Source of the DNA: Hyphomicrobiales bacterium
GTDB taxonomy: Bacteria > Pseudomonadota > Alphaproteobacteria > Rhizobiales > Methyloligellaceae
NCBI GenBank assembly: GCA_028280515.1
Contig: JANQLP010000126.1
Coordinates: forward strand, 62,001 to 126,000
Length of the DNA: 64,000 nucleotides
Reading direction: 5' to 3'
This document shows positions 26,462-35,049 of this stretch, piece by piece. Numbering within the stretch: position 1 is the first letter of the stretch; every line of letters starts with the position of its first letter. The position numbers and the translations under genes are program-made. Below the pieces are notes generated by a model. It made no database searches and had not been told where the DNA came from. It was given only the letters and a program-made list of their open reading frames with translations.

Positions 26462-28345
26462 TCACTTGACCGAGACGGGATCAGATTTGCGCCGCGTCCT
26501 GCGCTTCTTCTTGGCTGGCGCGCCCGCGATGGCAGCCGGCTCATCTGGAATGATGCCGAGCTGCGCGCTGTTAAGGCGCGCATAAAGGCCACCGGCGGCC
26601 ATCAGTTCCTCGTGGCGGCCCATTTCCGCGATTCTGCCCTTGTCGAGGACGCAAATCAGATCGGCTTCGATCACGGTTGAGAGGCGGTGCGCGATCATCA
26701 GCACGGTACGGCCGCGCATCAGCTTGTCGAGGGCGTCCTGCACTTTTGCCTCCGCTTCGGAATCCAGCGAGCTGGTCGGCTCGTCGAGCAGCAGGATCGG
26801 CGCGTCCTTGAACACGGCGCGGGCAATGGCGATGCGCTGTTTCTCGCCACCGGAGAGAATGTTGCCGGCTTCGCCGGCGCGCGTTTCGTATCCCTCCGGA
26901 AGTCGGGTGATGAAGTTGTGCGCATCCGCTGCCTTGGCCGCGGCGACAACGGCGTCGTGATTGCCCTCGGAACCATAGGTGATGTTCTGGCTGATGCTCT
27001 CGTCGAACAATACCGGGTCCTGTGTCACCAGCGCGACGGAGTCCCGCAAGCTCGCGGTCGTTACCTTGGAGATGTCCTGTCCGTCGACCAGGACGCGTCC
27101 CTTCTGCGGGTCGAAGAAGCGCAGCGCGAGGTTGATCATGGTGCTTTTTCCCGCGCCGGACGGTCCGACCAGAGCGACCGTCTTCCCGGCCGGCACCTTG
27201 AGCGAAACATTCTTCAGAACCGTTGCGCCGTCCTCGTAGGAGAAGGACACGTTCTCAAAGACGATCTCTCCCTTCTTGAGGTCCAGTGGCTTGGCGTCGG
27301 GCGTATCGACCAGTTCGCGCTTGCGGTCGATGATGCCGAACACGCGGCTTGCCGCCGCGACGCCCTCCTGGAGGGAGGTCTGCAGTGTCGCCACGCTTTT
27401 CATCGGCTGGTAGATCAGCATCGCGGCGGTCATGAAGCCCATGAAATGGCCAAGCGTGACCGCGCCCGTCACGCCTTTGACGCCTGCGACATAAATGAGA
27501 AGGGCGAGGCCGATGCCGACCAGCACCTCAACAAACGGTGCCGAGGCAGCCCGGGCCCGGGCCCCGCGCATCGTGAATTCCAGTGCCCGGTTGATGGTGC
27601 GCGTCGCGCGCTTGATTTCACGCTTTTCCTGACCGTAGGCATGGACGATGGGCAGGCCGGAGATGGTTTGCGAGATCAATGCGCTGAGATCGCCGGTTTC
27701 CTGCATCGTCTTGGTCGTCGACTTGCGCATTTTGCGGCGCTGGCGCCCGAGCAGATAGACCGCAAGCGGCATGGTGATCAGAACGACACCGGAAAACCTC
27801 AGATCCATGTAGAGCATCACGCCGACAAGCACGATGACCTTGATGAGGTTCTGGCAGAGCGCCACCATCGCCCGGCTCGCGGTCTGCCGGATAAGATTGG
27901 CGTCGTACAGAAATCCCGAGATGAGGCGCCCGGAATGCACCGAGTTGATCCAGCTCAGATCGGCCTCGGTGATTTTCGAGAACATCTGAATGCGCAAATC
28001 TGCGATGAAACGATTGCCGAGATAGCCGACCGCGACGGTTGAGACATATTCGGTGATCGCCTTTGCGACGCTGACGACCAGAATGAAGATCATGATCGGG
28101 TAGATCATCTCTTCTTTCTTGTCGACGAACACATGGTCCGCCGTCATCTGGATGATGAACGGAATGGCGCCGGCGGTCGCGGCCGCAAAGGCGAGCGTCA
28201 GGCCGGAGAGAATGACGAGGCCGATCCTCGGGCGAAAATGCTCGTGCCAAATCCGTTCGATCACTTCGCGGGTCGTGTACTCGACCTGAAGCTCATCGGC
28301 ATTTCGCTTTACGGAGGCCGCGTCGGTGAACAGTGCGTCTTTCAC
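26462..28345 (-). CDS. msbA: MsbA-like ABC transporter (lipid A flippase), fused permease-ATPase
   Basis: A 627-residue half transporter: about six transmembrane helices (residues 45-335) followed by an ATPase with Walker A GPSGAGKST (near 400), signature LSGGEKQRIAIARA, and Walker B ILLLDEPTSSLD. Homodimers flip lipid A-core to the periplasmic leaflet. The assignment to lipid A rests on the neighbouring waaA and lpxK genes. The tail is Lys/Arg-rich. A 21-bp gap separates it from the DUF374-WaaA gene downstream. Confidence 0.88.
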   Translation of the reverse strand: MKDALFTDAASVKRNADELQVEYTTREVIERIWHEHFRPRIGLVILSGLTLAFAAATAGAIPFIIQMTADHVFVDKKEEMIYPIMIFILVVSVAKAITEYVSTVAVGYLGNRFIADLRIQMFSKITEADLSWINSVHSGRLISGFLYDANLIRQTASRAMVALCQNLIKVIVLVGVMLYMDLRFSGVVLITMPLAVYLLGRQRRKMRKSTTKTMQETGDLSALISQTISGLPIVHAYGQEKREIKRATRTINRALEFTMRGARARAASAPFVEVLVGIGLALLIYVAGVKGVTGAVTLGHFMGFMTAAMLIYQPMKSVATLQTSLQEGVAAASRVFGIIDRKRELVDTPDAKPLDLKKGEIVFENVSFSYEDGATVLKNVSLKVPAGKTVALVGPSGAGKSTMINLALRFFDPQKGRVLVDGQDISKVTTASLRDSVALVTQDPVLFDESISQNITYGSEGNHDAVVAAAKAADAHNFITRLPEGYETRAGEAGNILSGGEKQRIAIARAVFKDAPILLLDEPTSSLDSEAEAKVQDALDKLMRGRTVLMIAHRLSTVIEADLICVLDKGRIAEMGRHEELMAAGGLYARLNSAQLGIIPDEPAAIAGAPAKKKRRTRRKSDPVSVK

Positions 28346-28468
28346 TTACGTTCTCCGTCGGCAAACTTCATGCATACACGGTGCGCTACGCAGCCACACA
28401 GAATCGACCGCCGTTCTAACAGCTAATGCGGAGCCGCGCCACATCGCCGGCGGCGGAGGCGGGCTTGC

Positions 28469-28726
28469 TCAGGCATCGCCGTTGTCCGTCTCCGGGTCGA
28501 GCAGGCGGTGCATGTGGACGATGAAATAGCGCGTGTGGGCATTGTCGACCGATCTCTGGGACGCGCCTTTCCAGGCATCGTACGCGGTCGCGTAATTCGG
28601 GAAAATGCCAACGATATCAAGTCCGTCGAGATCGCTGAACTCGATGCCCTCAAGGTCTGTCAGCTCGCCACCAAACACCAGATGAAGCAGTTGCTTCTCA
28701 GGTGTCTCATCGCCTTTCTCAGCCAT
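28469..28726 (-). CDS. DUF4170 protein
   Basis: 85 residues. The HLVFGGELTDLEGIEF and DIVGIFPNYATAYDAWKGASQRSVDNAHTRYFIVHMHRLLDP segments are diagnostic of DUF4170, a small alphaproteobacterial family of unknown function. It lies between the CysQ-type phosphatase and msbA on the same strand, within the lipid A run, which suggests a link to envelope synthesis. It is probably soluble: there is no signal peptide or membrane helix. Confidence 0.85.
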   Translation of the reverse strand: MAEKGDETPEKQLLHLVFGGELTDLEGIEFSDLDGLDIVGIFPNYATAYDAWKGASQRSVDNAHTRYFIVHMHRLLDPETDNGDA

Positions 28727-28769
28727 GCGTTGCCGCGCCTCCTCATGTTAATCCTGTTTGGCGAACGGG

Positions 28770-29564
28770 TCAGATTGTCGCTTGCACGGTCCGCTCGATC
28801 AACACCGCGTGAAGGGCGGGCCCGGCAGCCACCACGGACGACTGTTTGGTGCTCTTCCCGTTATAAGTGAAACCCTTTCCCGCGTAGTCGGTCATCAGAC
28901 CGCCTGCTTCTCGCACGAGCAGGTCGGCTGCGGCAATATCCCAATCGCTTTTTGGCGACATCGAGATCGTTGCGTCACACAGGCCGGCGGCCACCAGAGC
29001 GAGACGATAGGCGATTGAGTTCACCCACACCGCGTGTACGTTTCCCCAGGGCTGCTTCCATCGCTTCGAACGCAGCAGACCCGGCGAAGCGGCAAGGCTG
29101 GCACCATCAAGCACAACAGGCTCCCGCACACAAACGCGCGTCTCGTTGAGAAATGTGCCGCCGCCGTGTCGGGCGTGAAACAGCTCGTCTTTGACCGGGT
29201 TGAACACTGCCGCGAGCGCCGGACGCCCGTCGACCACCAATGCCGCGGACACGGTCCATTCGGGCGCTTCGTTCAGAAAGGCCCGTGTGCCGTCGATCGG
29301 GTCGACCATCCAGACTTTCGCGTGGTCCAAGCGTGACAGATCATCTTCGTCTTCCTCGGACAACCAGCCATATGCCTGACCGTCTGCGGCAAGGCGCAAT
29401 TTCAGCGCGTCATTGGCCGCCAGGTCGGCCTCGCTCACCTCGGTTCCGTCTGCCTTGGTCTTTCGGCGCGGATTATTGCCGAAATAGGACAGCGCCGTGG
29501 CTCCGGCCTCGCGAACGGCGGAGATCAGCAGATCAAACTCTTCGTTCCTGACGGTTTCGCTCAC
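28770..29564 (-). CDS. cysQ: 3'(2'),5'-bisphosphate nucleotidase CysQ / inositol monophosphatase family
   Basis: A Mg-dependent, Li-sensitive phosphatase fold of about 264 residues: motif WMVDPIDGTRAF and C-terminal WDIAAADLLVREAGG. CysQ recycles the PAP formed in sulfate assimilation; close relatives act on inositol or sugar phosphates. Position at the head of the DUF4170-msbA-waaA-lpxK run suggests that envelope sugar or inositol phosphates are also possible substrates. GTG 29564 is preferred; the longest frame begins at a TTG (29603) with no RBS. Confidence 0.83.
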   Translation of the reverse strand: MSETVRNEEFDLLISAVREAGATALSYFGNNPRRKTKADGTEVSEADLAANDALKLRLAADGQAYGWLSEEDEDDLSRLDHAKVWMVDPIDGTRAFLNEAPEWTVSAALVVDGRPALAAVFNPVKDELFHARHGGGTFLNETRVCVREPVVLDGASLAASPGLLRSKRWKQPWGNVHAVWVNSIAYRLALVAAGLCDATISMSPKSDWDIAAADLLVREAGGLMTDYAGKGFTYNGKSTKQSSVVAAGPALHAVLIERTVQATI

Positions 29565-29712
29565 GGCTTCGGAATGTCTCGATTGGAATTGCCGCGCGGG
29601 CAAGTTGACGGGTTGTGAACCTTTCTAAATGCCTTACGCAGCGAATACCAAACTTTAACGGCGTTCTTTAAGGGGATCAGAAGATGTGTGTGGCATTCTC
29701 CCCGACAACAAA

Positions 29713-29752
29713 GGTTGCGCAAGACAACCGTCGAAGGTTGCAACAGACAACC
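29713..29752 (+). repeat. Two tandem GGTTG-N7-CAACC dyads, 23 bp apart, in the DUF6101 leader
   Basis: GGTTG at 29713 and at 29736 are each followed after exactly seven bases by CAACC. The full unit (AAGGTTGC...GACAACC) repeats with a 23-bp period, about two helical turns. A third GACAAC lies at 29704. The second dyad ends two bases before the AGGGGGA RBS at 29755-29761, so it could be a protein operator or a pair of small RNA hairpins affecting translation. No known binding consensus was recognised. Confidence 0.7.
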
Positions 29753-29768
29753 TCAGGGGGAGTTAATT

Positions 29769-30365
29769 GTGAGGCGTCAAACACAGCCGCACGGGCTTGC
29801 GGCACGCTGGCCTATGAGCCCGTTGGATCTCGATCCCAGAACGCTTCCGGTGCGCTACAGCCTGCCGGTTGAAAGCAGCTCAGATCGCGCGCGCAGCGCG
29901 CGCGATCTGGTCGAGATTCGTCCAGGATCGGTTGCCGTAAAGCACGAAGTCTCAGGCGTTCCGGCGGTTTGCCGGGACTTGGCACTTGAAGACTTCAGTG
30001 GCGTGGCGATCCGGATCGAAGCCCTCGATGATGGCTTCGACAGTTTCGCCGTTTCGGTCAATCTGCATCATCCCGATCCGAAACTCTGCTTTCCGTTGCA
30101 TGTTTCGCGCAAGATGAGCGATGTCGGCGCACGCTGGCAGAGTTGGGCCCGTGCCCTGAACCTGCCGCTGCTGCTTCCAGATCTTGATGGATCCTGGCGT
30201 GAGCCAATCGAAAAGTGTGGCAAACTTTCCGTTAATGTGCCGCATGCGCGTCCGGCCCGGCTCGGTCTGGCAGAGCGCCGCTCGGCGATTTCGTCGATCC
30301 GGGAGGCCGGTGATCTGACCCTTGTCCGCGCGGTCTCCGGCAAGGAAATCATCGCCCGCACCTGA
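29769..30365 (+). CDS. DUF6101 family protein
   Basis: About 198 residues, probably cytoplasmic, without signal peptide or membrane helix. The blocks LDPRTLPVRYSLP, KMSDVGARWQSWARALNLPLLL and ARPARLGLAERR fit DUF6101, an alphaproteobacterial family of unknown function. The GTG at 29769 was chosen because it has a strong AGGGGGA at ideal spacing; an ATG at 29814 would trim 15 residues, and a longer frame from 29688 lacks an RBS. The gene diverges from the cysQ-LPS run and has an unusual repeat-bearing leader. Confidence 0.75.
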   Translation: MRRQTQPHGLAARWPMSPLDLDPRTLPVRYSLPVESSSDRARSARDLVEIRPGSVAVKHEVSGVPAVCRDLALEDFSGVAIRIEALDDGFDSFAVSVNLHHPDPKLCFPLHVSRKMSDVGARWQSWARALNLPLLLPDLDGSWREPIEKCGKLSVNVPHARPARLGLAERRSAISSIREAGDLTLVRAVSGKEIIART

Positions 30366-30599
30366 TTTTTGGCTCGGGCGCACCTATATGATGGTCTGTG
30401 TCAGCGAAGGTTTGGCGCGAAGCGCTCCATTTGTGATTCGTGCCTCGCTTTTTCGATCGCCAGCTCTTGGGGCTTGCGATAGGAAATGTCTATCGAAAAT
30501 TTAAGTTTTTATCACTTGTTTTGATGAGTTTTCATGCCATTTCTCAGGTATGGGCGCGGGCTTCAGCTCGCGTGTTTTTATGAGAAGGAGTGGACCCTC

Positions 30600-31328
30600 A
30601 TGCAGCAAGCTCAGCAGTTGCTTGACCAGTTTCTCGGCCAAGGCGGCTCGCAATCGGACAAACAGGACGGCAAGGCCGATTCGGGCGGCGGGTTTAACCT
30701 CAACAGCATGCTCAGCGGGCCGGGCGGACTGGCAACAGGCGCCCTTGCAGGTGGTCTGGCGGGCCTTTTGCTCGGGGGCAAGAAACCCAAGAAGATCGCC
30801 AAAACCGCATTACAGGTCGGTGGTGCCGCCCTGGTCGGCGGCTTGGCCTACAAGGCCTGGCAGAACTGGAAGACCAACAAGCCCGCCCAGCCTACGGGCG
30901 AAATACAGTACGAGGCGCCGCCCTCCGACACGGCGTTTCTGCCGTCGTCCCAGGCCGAGCAGGACGAACTGTCCACGGTGCTTATCAGCGCGATGATCGC
31001 TGCGGCGAAGGCCGACGGCCATATCACGCCGAAGGAAAGGGAAAAGATATCCGAGCAGCTGGCGGCGTTGAGCCTCGGGCCGAGCCAGACCGCGTTCATC
31101 GAGCAGGAACTGGAGAAACCGCTCGACATCGGTGCCATTGCGGACCGGGCGAAATCGCCAGAACAGGGCGCGGAGATTTACGCGGCATCTTTGCTCGCCA
31201 TCGATCCGAGCGGTGCGGCCGAACAGGCCTATCTGGCGTTGCTCGCGGCGCGCCTGAAGCTCGATCCCGGGTTGGTCGAACACCTGCACGCGAGCGCGGA
31301 TGCGACAGTTGCAATGGAGAGTGCATGA
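30600..31328 (+). CDS. TerB-like / DUF533 (YebE-type) protein
   Basis: 242 residues: a Gln/Gly-rich N-terminus, a glycine-rich hydrophobic segment (about residues 42-80, GGLATGALAGGLAGLLLGG), then an acidic all-helical TerB-like domain (LISAMIAAAKADGHITPKEREKI). DUF533 proteins are of unknown function; TerB relatives bind metal ions and respond to envelope stress. ATG 30600 has AAGGAG upstream; an earlier in-frame start at 30534 has none. The gene ends at a strong terminator. No clear promoter was found in 30366-30599. Confidence 0.82.
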   Translation: MQQAQQLLDQFLGQGGSQSDKQDGKADSGGGFNLNSMLSGPGGLATGALAGGLAGLLLGGKKPKKIAKTALQVGGAALVGGLAYKAWQNWKTNKPAQPTGEIQYEAPPSDTAFLPSSQAEQDELSTVLISAMIAAAKADGHITPKEREKISEQLAALSLGPSQTAFIEQELEKPLDIGAIADRAKSPEQGAEIYAASLLAIDPSGAAEQAYLALLAARLKLDPGLVEHLHASADATVAMESA

Positions 31329-31360
31329 CGGTTTGTGCGGACCGTCAAGTGTGCCTGCGC

Positions 31361-31398
31361 AAGCGGCGCAAGACTTCGGTCTTGCGCCGCTTCTTTAT
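31361..31398 (+). terminator. Strong intrinsic terminator with UUCG tetraloop
   Basis: A perfect 14-bp stem (31361-31374 with 31379-31392) capped by TTCG and followed by CTTTAT. It lies 32 bp after the TerB-like gene. The stem is nearly symmetrical, and the opposite strand also carries some T bases, so it could partly serve the convergent mipA gene. Confidence 0.9.
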
Positions 31399-31468
31399 GA
31401 GGCGCGCCATGCATGGAAGCGCTGACATGCGAACGGGGCGGGCGGGTGCGTTGACGTGAGGCGGCGGT

Positions 31469-32296
31469 CTATCTGGTCAGGTAGAAGCGGTAGCCGAGGC
31501 CGATCGATCCCGACAGCTGGTCCTCGGTCTCTATCACCGGGCTGTCGGCGGCATCGCCGAGCAGGCGGGCATACCGCCCCGAGGCCCTGAGCAGCCAGCG
31601 GTCGCTGAGTTCGAGCTCGCTGCTGAGTTCGAAATACACATCCTTGATTCCGCCGCTCGCGTTGAATGCGGGGAGGCCGGCAACAGATGCGGCCGATTGC
31701 GCCGGGGTCACACCGAAATAGGTCTGCATGTAGTCGTCGCTGGCGAACGTCGTGCCAACGGTGGCGGAGATCGTCGCCCGCTCGGAGATCTGCTGTTCGG
31801 TTCCGGCTCCGAGGCGGATCTGAAAGCCGGCGTCGTCACCTGTCACCTTGTCGATGATGGCGACGTCGAAAAGAACCGGCCCCCGCCGGATGCCGGCGTA
31901 GCCGCCCAGCACCAGACCTCCGTCAACATCGCCCAAGCCGCGCAACCGCCGCGCGTCGCTCTGGTCCCGGTCGGTAATGTAACCGGTCACGGCACCGAAT
32001 TCGAAGCCGCCGGGGCGGGAGACGCGTATCCTGACATCGTCGAGGCCGCGAATATCAACGCGCCTGCGAATCTTCTTGAACAGGGACGGGTTTTCGTCCG
32101 CGGAGTCCGAGAATTTCGGGATGAACAGCGGGATCACAAAGACGTCGTGTTCGTCAGAGCCCTCATATTTGGGCTTCGCGACAACGGCGGCGCCCAGCGC
32201 GATCGACCGTTCGCTCTCTGCCAGCACGGCGGTGCCAGACACCAAAAAGCTGCCGGCAACGACGGCAACGAGAAACCTGCTCATCAATGAGTGCAT
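31469..32296 (-). CDS. MipA/OmpV family outer-membrane protein
   Basis: 275 residues with a signal peptide (cut near VLAES) and alternating beta-strand pattern. The conserved opening GAAVVAKPKYEGSDEHDVFVIPLF and the C-terminal GLGYRFYLTR mark the MipA/OmpV family of small outer-membrane barrels. MipA scaffolds murein enzymes in E. coli; most homologues are uncharacterised. It is a single gene; the 201-bp upstream gap has a G+C-rich 8-bp inverted repeat (32408/32440) and no gene. Confidence 0.85.
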   Translation of the reverse strand: MHSLMSRFLVAVVAGSFLVSGTAVLAESERSIALGAAVVAKPKYEGSDEHDVFVIPLFIPKFSDSADENPSLFKKIRRRVDIRGLDDVRIRVSRPGGFEFGAVTGYITDRDQSDARRLRGLGDVDGGLVLGGYAGIRRGPVLFDVAIIDKVTGDDAGFQIRLGAGTEQQISERATISATVGTTFASDDYMQTYFGVTPAQSAASVAGLPAFNASGGIKDVYFELSSELELSDRWLLRASGRYARLLGDAADSPVIETEDQLSGSIGLGYRFYLTR

Positions 32297-32497
32297 GTGC
32301 TCCGCCCGGAAAGGCCAAAGTAAGAGAAAGTGCCCACTCCCTCATTCGTATGGCAGTTCGTATTGGATCACAAGAGGAGCCCCTGACGATCGTGCCGCAG
32401 TGCCCGCGCCGGCGCTGTCAGGCGTCTCTGCCGCGCCGGCCGGGTGCCGATCGGCAGGAGATGTAGAGGAGCGAGCCCGTGAGAATGGCCGACAGGC

Positions 32498-33439
32498 TCA
32501 GGCCACCTCGAGCGCCTTCTCGAAGGGTGGTGCGGAGTCAATGCCATATGCCGCGGCGACGCTGTCAGGCTTGACCGTCAAAACGCCACCGCGCACAGCT
32601 GCAAGTATCGATTCTGCAGCATGTCCAGTCAGAAAGCCGGAAATGCCGGCCCTGGATGACGCGCCGATAACAATCAGGTCGACGGCTTCGGAATTAACGG
32701 TCTTCAGTATGGCGCGCTCCGGTAACGCCTGCGGCACGTGCACCGTGTGCGGAATGCGCTCGAGCCGGTAATTCGAAAGCAGCTGATCGATCCGTTCCTG
32801 ATGGATGCCTTGGTGTTTTTCCAGAAGAGAGACGCGTGTCGTGTCCGCGATCTCCGAGCTCAATGTATCGCGATCCTTCCCGACCACTTCCCAGGCATGG
32901 AGGATGTGGAGATCGGCATCGTAACTTGTGGCCAGAGACGTCGACAGATCCATGATCTTGGTATTGAGCTCATCGCATTCCGGCCGTGAGGGGTCGGGGT
33001 CCACGCACGCCATGACGCGGCCGTATTGCAGCGAATGGCCGGGCTTCAGGAGCCATACCGGACACGGGCATTTGCGGATCAGCCGGATGGCCGGCTTTCC
33101 GTACAAGGCGTTGCGGATTGGACTGCCGCCCTCTGCGCTTGCGATGACGATATCGTACTCGTGGCGCACGACCTGATTGATAATCTCGACGGCTTCCACG
33201 CCGCTCAGCAGTTTGAAGGATGTTCTTTGGACGCCGTCGAGTTTGAGGTGGTTGACCGTGCGCTGAAGGCACTTTTCCCGCTCCCGGCGCTGCTCCGGCG
33301 TCGACGTCGAGGGATGGAGCACGTCGATCAGGGTCAGCCGCGCGCGATTTGCCGTGGCGAGTGCTGCCGCCTGGGTCAGTGCATCCTCCGCACCAATGAC
33401 GTCGTTATAGACGGCCAGAATGTTCTTGAATCGATTCAT
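32498..33439 (-). CDS. Tandem-domain universal stress protein (UspE-like)
   Basis: A 313-residue protein with two Usp domains in tandem. The C-terminal domain keeps a nucleotide-loop-like segment, VIGASSRAGISGFLTGHAAESIL, resembling UspE rather than the classic Gly-Ser ending. Cytoplasmic UspE proteins are linked to oxidative stress, iron and motility. The ATG at 33439 has GAGGAA directly upstream. It follows a small membrane protein gene by 8 bp, probably as one transcript, divergent from the OxyR-like regulator. Confidence 0.87.
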   Translation of the reverse strand: MNRFKNILAVYNDVIGAEDALTQAAALATANRARLTLIDVLHPSTSTPEQRREREKCLQRTVNHLKLDGVQRTSFKLLSGVEAVEIINQVVRHEYDIVIASAEGGSPIRNALYGKPAIRLIRKCPCPVWLLKPGHSLQYGRVMACVDPDPSRPECDELNTKIMDLSTSLATSYDADLHILHAWEVVGKDRDTLSSEIADTTRVSLLEKHQGIHQERIDQLLSNYRLERIPHTVHVPQALPERAILKTVNSEAVDLIVIGASSRAGISGFLTGHAAESILAAVRGGVLTVKPDSVAAAYGIDSAPPFEKALEVA

Positions 33440-33447
33440 GGCGTTCC

Positions 33448-33900
33448 TCAATTTGTTGCGGGCGCCGCTGGCGGCGGGGCTGGCGGCGTCGCGCTTGCAC
33501 CGGCTTGCGGAGTCGGGACCGGTTGCTCAGCCGCGGCCGTTTCGCTGCCGGCGGGAGACGAGGCATCGAGTACGGACGCATGATAGGCCTTGATGGCTTC
33601 AGGGTCGGCGAGCATGCCCAGACCAATAGCAACGAACAGCCAGACCGCGGCGAGGTCCCAAAATGTCAGGAATGGAGCATTGAAGGGCTGAACGCGGACG
33701 AGCGCGAACAGGGCGGCCGCGAACGCGCAGATTGTGAGCAGACTGCTCATGGCGGGCAGCAAAACCGGTCTGGGCTGGAACGATGCGACAAAGAAGATCA
33801 CCGTGACCGTCAGAACCGCGAGATACATCATGGTTCTGTTGACGGCCACGGCAATCGTCTCCGGGGGGATCGAACCTAATTGCCTGTTACCATTGCTCAT
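33448..33900 (-). CDS. Small inner-membrane protein with Ala/Pro-rich tail
   Basis: About 150 residues with three hydrophobic helices (MMYLAVLTVTVIFFVASF, LLTICAFAAALFALV, FWDLAAVWLFVAIGLGML) and a disordered Ala/Pro/Gln tail. No family was recognised. It is the first gene of a probable two-gene unit with the UspE-like gene and starts about 93 bp from the OxyR-type dyad, so it may belong to the same stress response. ATG 33900 is chosen; a longer frame runs to 33972 with no RBS. Confidence 0.65.
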   Translation of the reverse strand: MSNGNRQLGSIPPETIAVAVNRTMMYLAVLTVTVIFFVASFQPRPVLLPAMSSLLTICAFAAALFALVRVQPFNAPFLTFWDLAAVWLFVAIGLGMLADPEAIKAYHASVLDASSPAGSETAAAEQPVPTPQAGASATPPAPPPAAPATN

Positions 33901-33992
33901 ATGTCTTGAATCAGCGTTTGAAGTTCCGCGACTTTTCTTTTGAAGCTGGGTTCTGAGGGCGATAAATGCCAATGCATTGTTGACAAAAATCT

Positions 33993-34009
33993 AATAGATT
34001 TTATCTATT
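33993..34009. promoter_or_regulatory. OxyR-type operator (ATAG-N7-CTAT) between divergent genes
   Basis: AATAGAT, three Ts, then ATCTATT forms a perfect 7-bp dyad. It contains ATAG-N7-CTAT with the inner T and A of the OxyR half-operator consensus. It lies 81 bp upstream of the oxyR-like start and 93 bp from the divergent membrane protein start, so it likely serves autoregulation and possibly both promoters. Only one ATAG-N7-CTAT unit is clear, whereas E. coli OxyR contacts two. Confidence 0.75.
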
Positions 34010-34089
34010 GGATAATTTGGCTTGCGGCGGACCGAACGAATCGTGTCTGTGATGCCGCGCTCGCAGACACAACGCTTTTGGAGCAGGAG

Positions 34090-35007
34090 ATGCCGTCGAT
34101 TCGTCAGATCGAATATCTGGTCGCCCTCGCCGAGACAAAACACTTCAGGCGGGCCGCCGAACAGTGCGGCGTCAGCCAGCCGACCTTGAGTGCGCAGCTG
34201 AAAGCGCTGGAGGAAAGGCTTGGTGCCCAGTTGGTTGAGCGCGGCCGTTCAGGCGTGATCTTCACGCCGTTGGGCGAGCAGTGTCTCGACACCGCCCGGC
34301 GCGTTCTGCAGGGCGTACAGGAAATCCGGGAAATGGCCTTGAGCTACGGCAAGGGCCTTGGCGGGACCATCAGGCTGGGGCTGCCGCCGACAATCGGCCC
34401 GTATCTGTTGCCGAAGATGCTGCCGCGGCTGCACAGCGACTATCCGGAGCTCCGGCTGTTCGTGCGTGAAGAAGTTCCGCAAACGCTGCCGCGCAGCTTG
34501 CAGAGCGGCCGCTACGACGTCCTGATCACGCCGTTGCCGGTCAAGGCCGCCGATATTGATACCAAGGCCCTGTTCCGGGAACCGTTGTTCATTGTGATGG
34601 CGAACGACCATCCGCTCGCCGCCAAGGACGAGATCGAGCGGGCCGACCTGTATGGCGAGTCCATTTTGACGCTCGAGACAGGGCATCAACTGCATGAGCA
34701 GGTGGAATCGATCTGCGAGGAAATCGGCGCGCGGCTGCGTTTCGACTTTGAGGGGACGAGCCTCGATACCTTGCGGCAGATGGTCGGTATGGGCAGCGGC
34801 CTGTCCTTTTTGCCCGGACTTTTCGTGCGGTCGGTTCTCGATCAGGACATGGCCGTCACCGCGCGTCAGATCAAGGGCCGGCCGATATACCGCACCATCG
34901 GCCTGGTCTGGCGGAAATCCTCACCGCTGACCGCGCAGTATGCGACGCTCGGCACGTATGTGCGCGAAACCATCGAACGCGAACACGCGGACTTCCCCCG
35001 GCTTTGA
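34090..35007 (+). CDS. OxyR-like LysR-family regulator, peroxidatic Cys replaced
   Basis: 305 residues: an N-terminal HTH (IRQIEYLVALAETKHFRRAAEQCGVSQPTLSAQLKALEE), linker, and an OxyR-type effector domain. OxyR activates catalase and peroxiredoxin genes after Cys199 is oxidised and pairs with Cys208. Here the segment reads LETGHQLHEQVESICEEIGA: the Cys199 position is Gln200 while Cys209 is kept. The flanking TSLDTLRQMVGMGSGLSFLP is OxyR-like. Start at 34090 follows GGAGCAGGAG. Peroxide sensing by disulfide looks impossible; another signal is likely. Confidence 0.85.
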   Translation: MPSIRQIEYLVALAETKHFRRAAEQCGVSQPTLSAQLKALEERLGAQLVERGRSGVIFTPLGEQCLDTARRVLQGVQEIREMALSYGKGLGGTIRLGLPPTIGPYLLPKMLPRLHSDYPELRLFVREEVPQTLPRSLQSGRYDVLITPLPVKAADIDTKALFREPLFIVMANDHPLAAKDEIERADLYGESILTLETGHQLHEQVESICEEIGARLRFDFEGTSLDTLRQMVGMGSGLSFLPGLFVRSVLDQDMAVTARQIKGRPIYRTIGLVWRKSSPLTAQYATLGTYVRETIEREHADFPRL

Positions 35008-35049
35008 CGCCTCGTGACCGGATGCGGCGCAAGCGGGGTTCTTGCGTGA

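Noticed and set aside
29713-29752. The tandem dyads as a miniature CRISPR array
   Set aside because: Only two units of 23 bp with no distinct spacers and no cas genes anywhere in the window.
32408-32440. 8-bp G+C-rich inverted repeat downstream of the usp gene as a terminator
   Set aside because: The loop is 17 bases, there is no T run on either strand, and G+C-rich sequence makes such repeats common.
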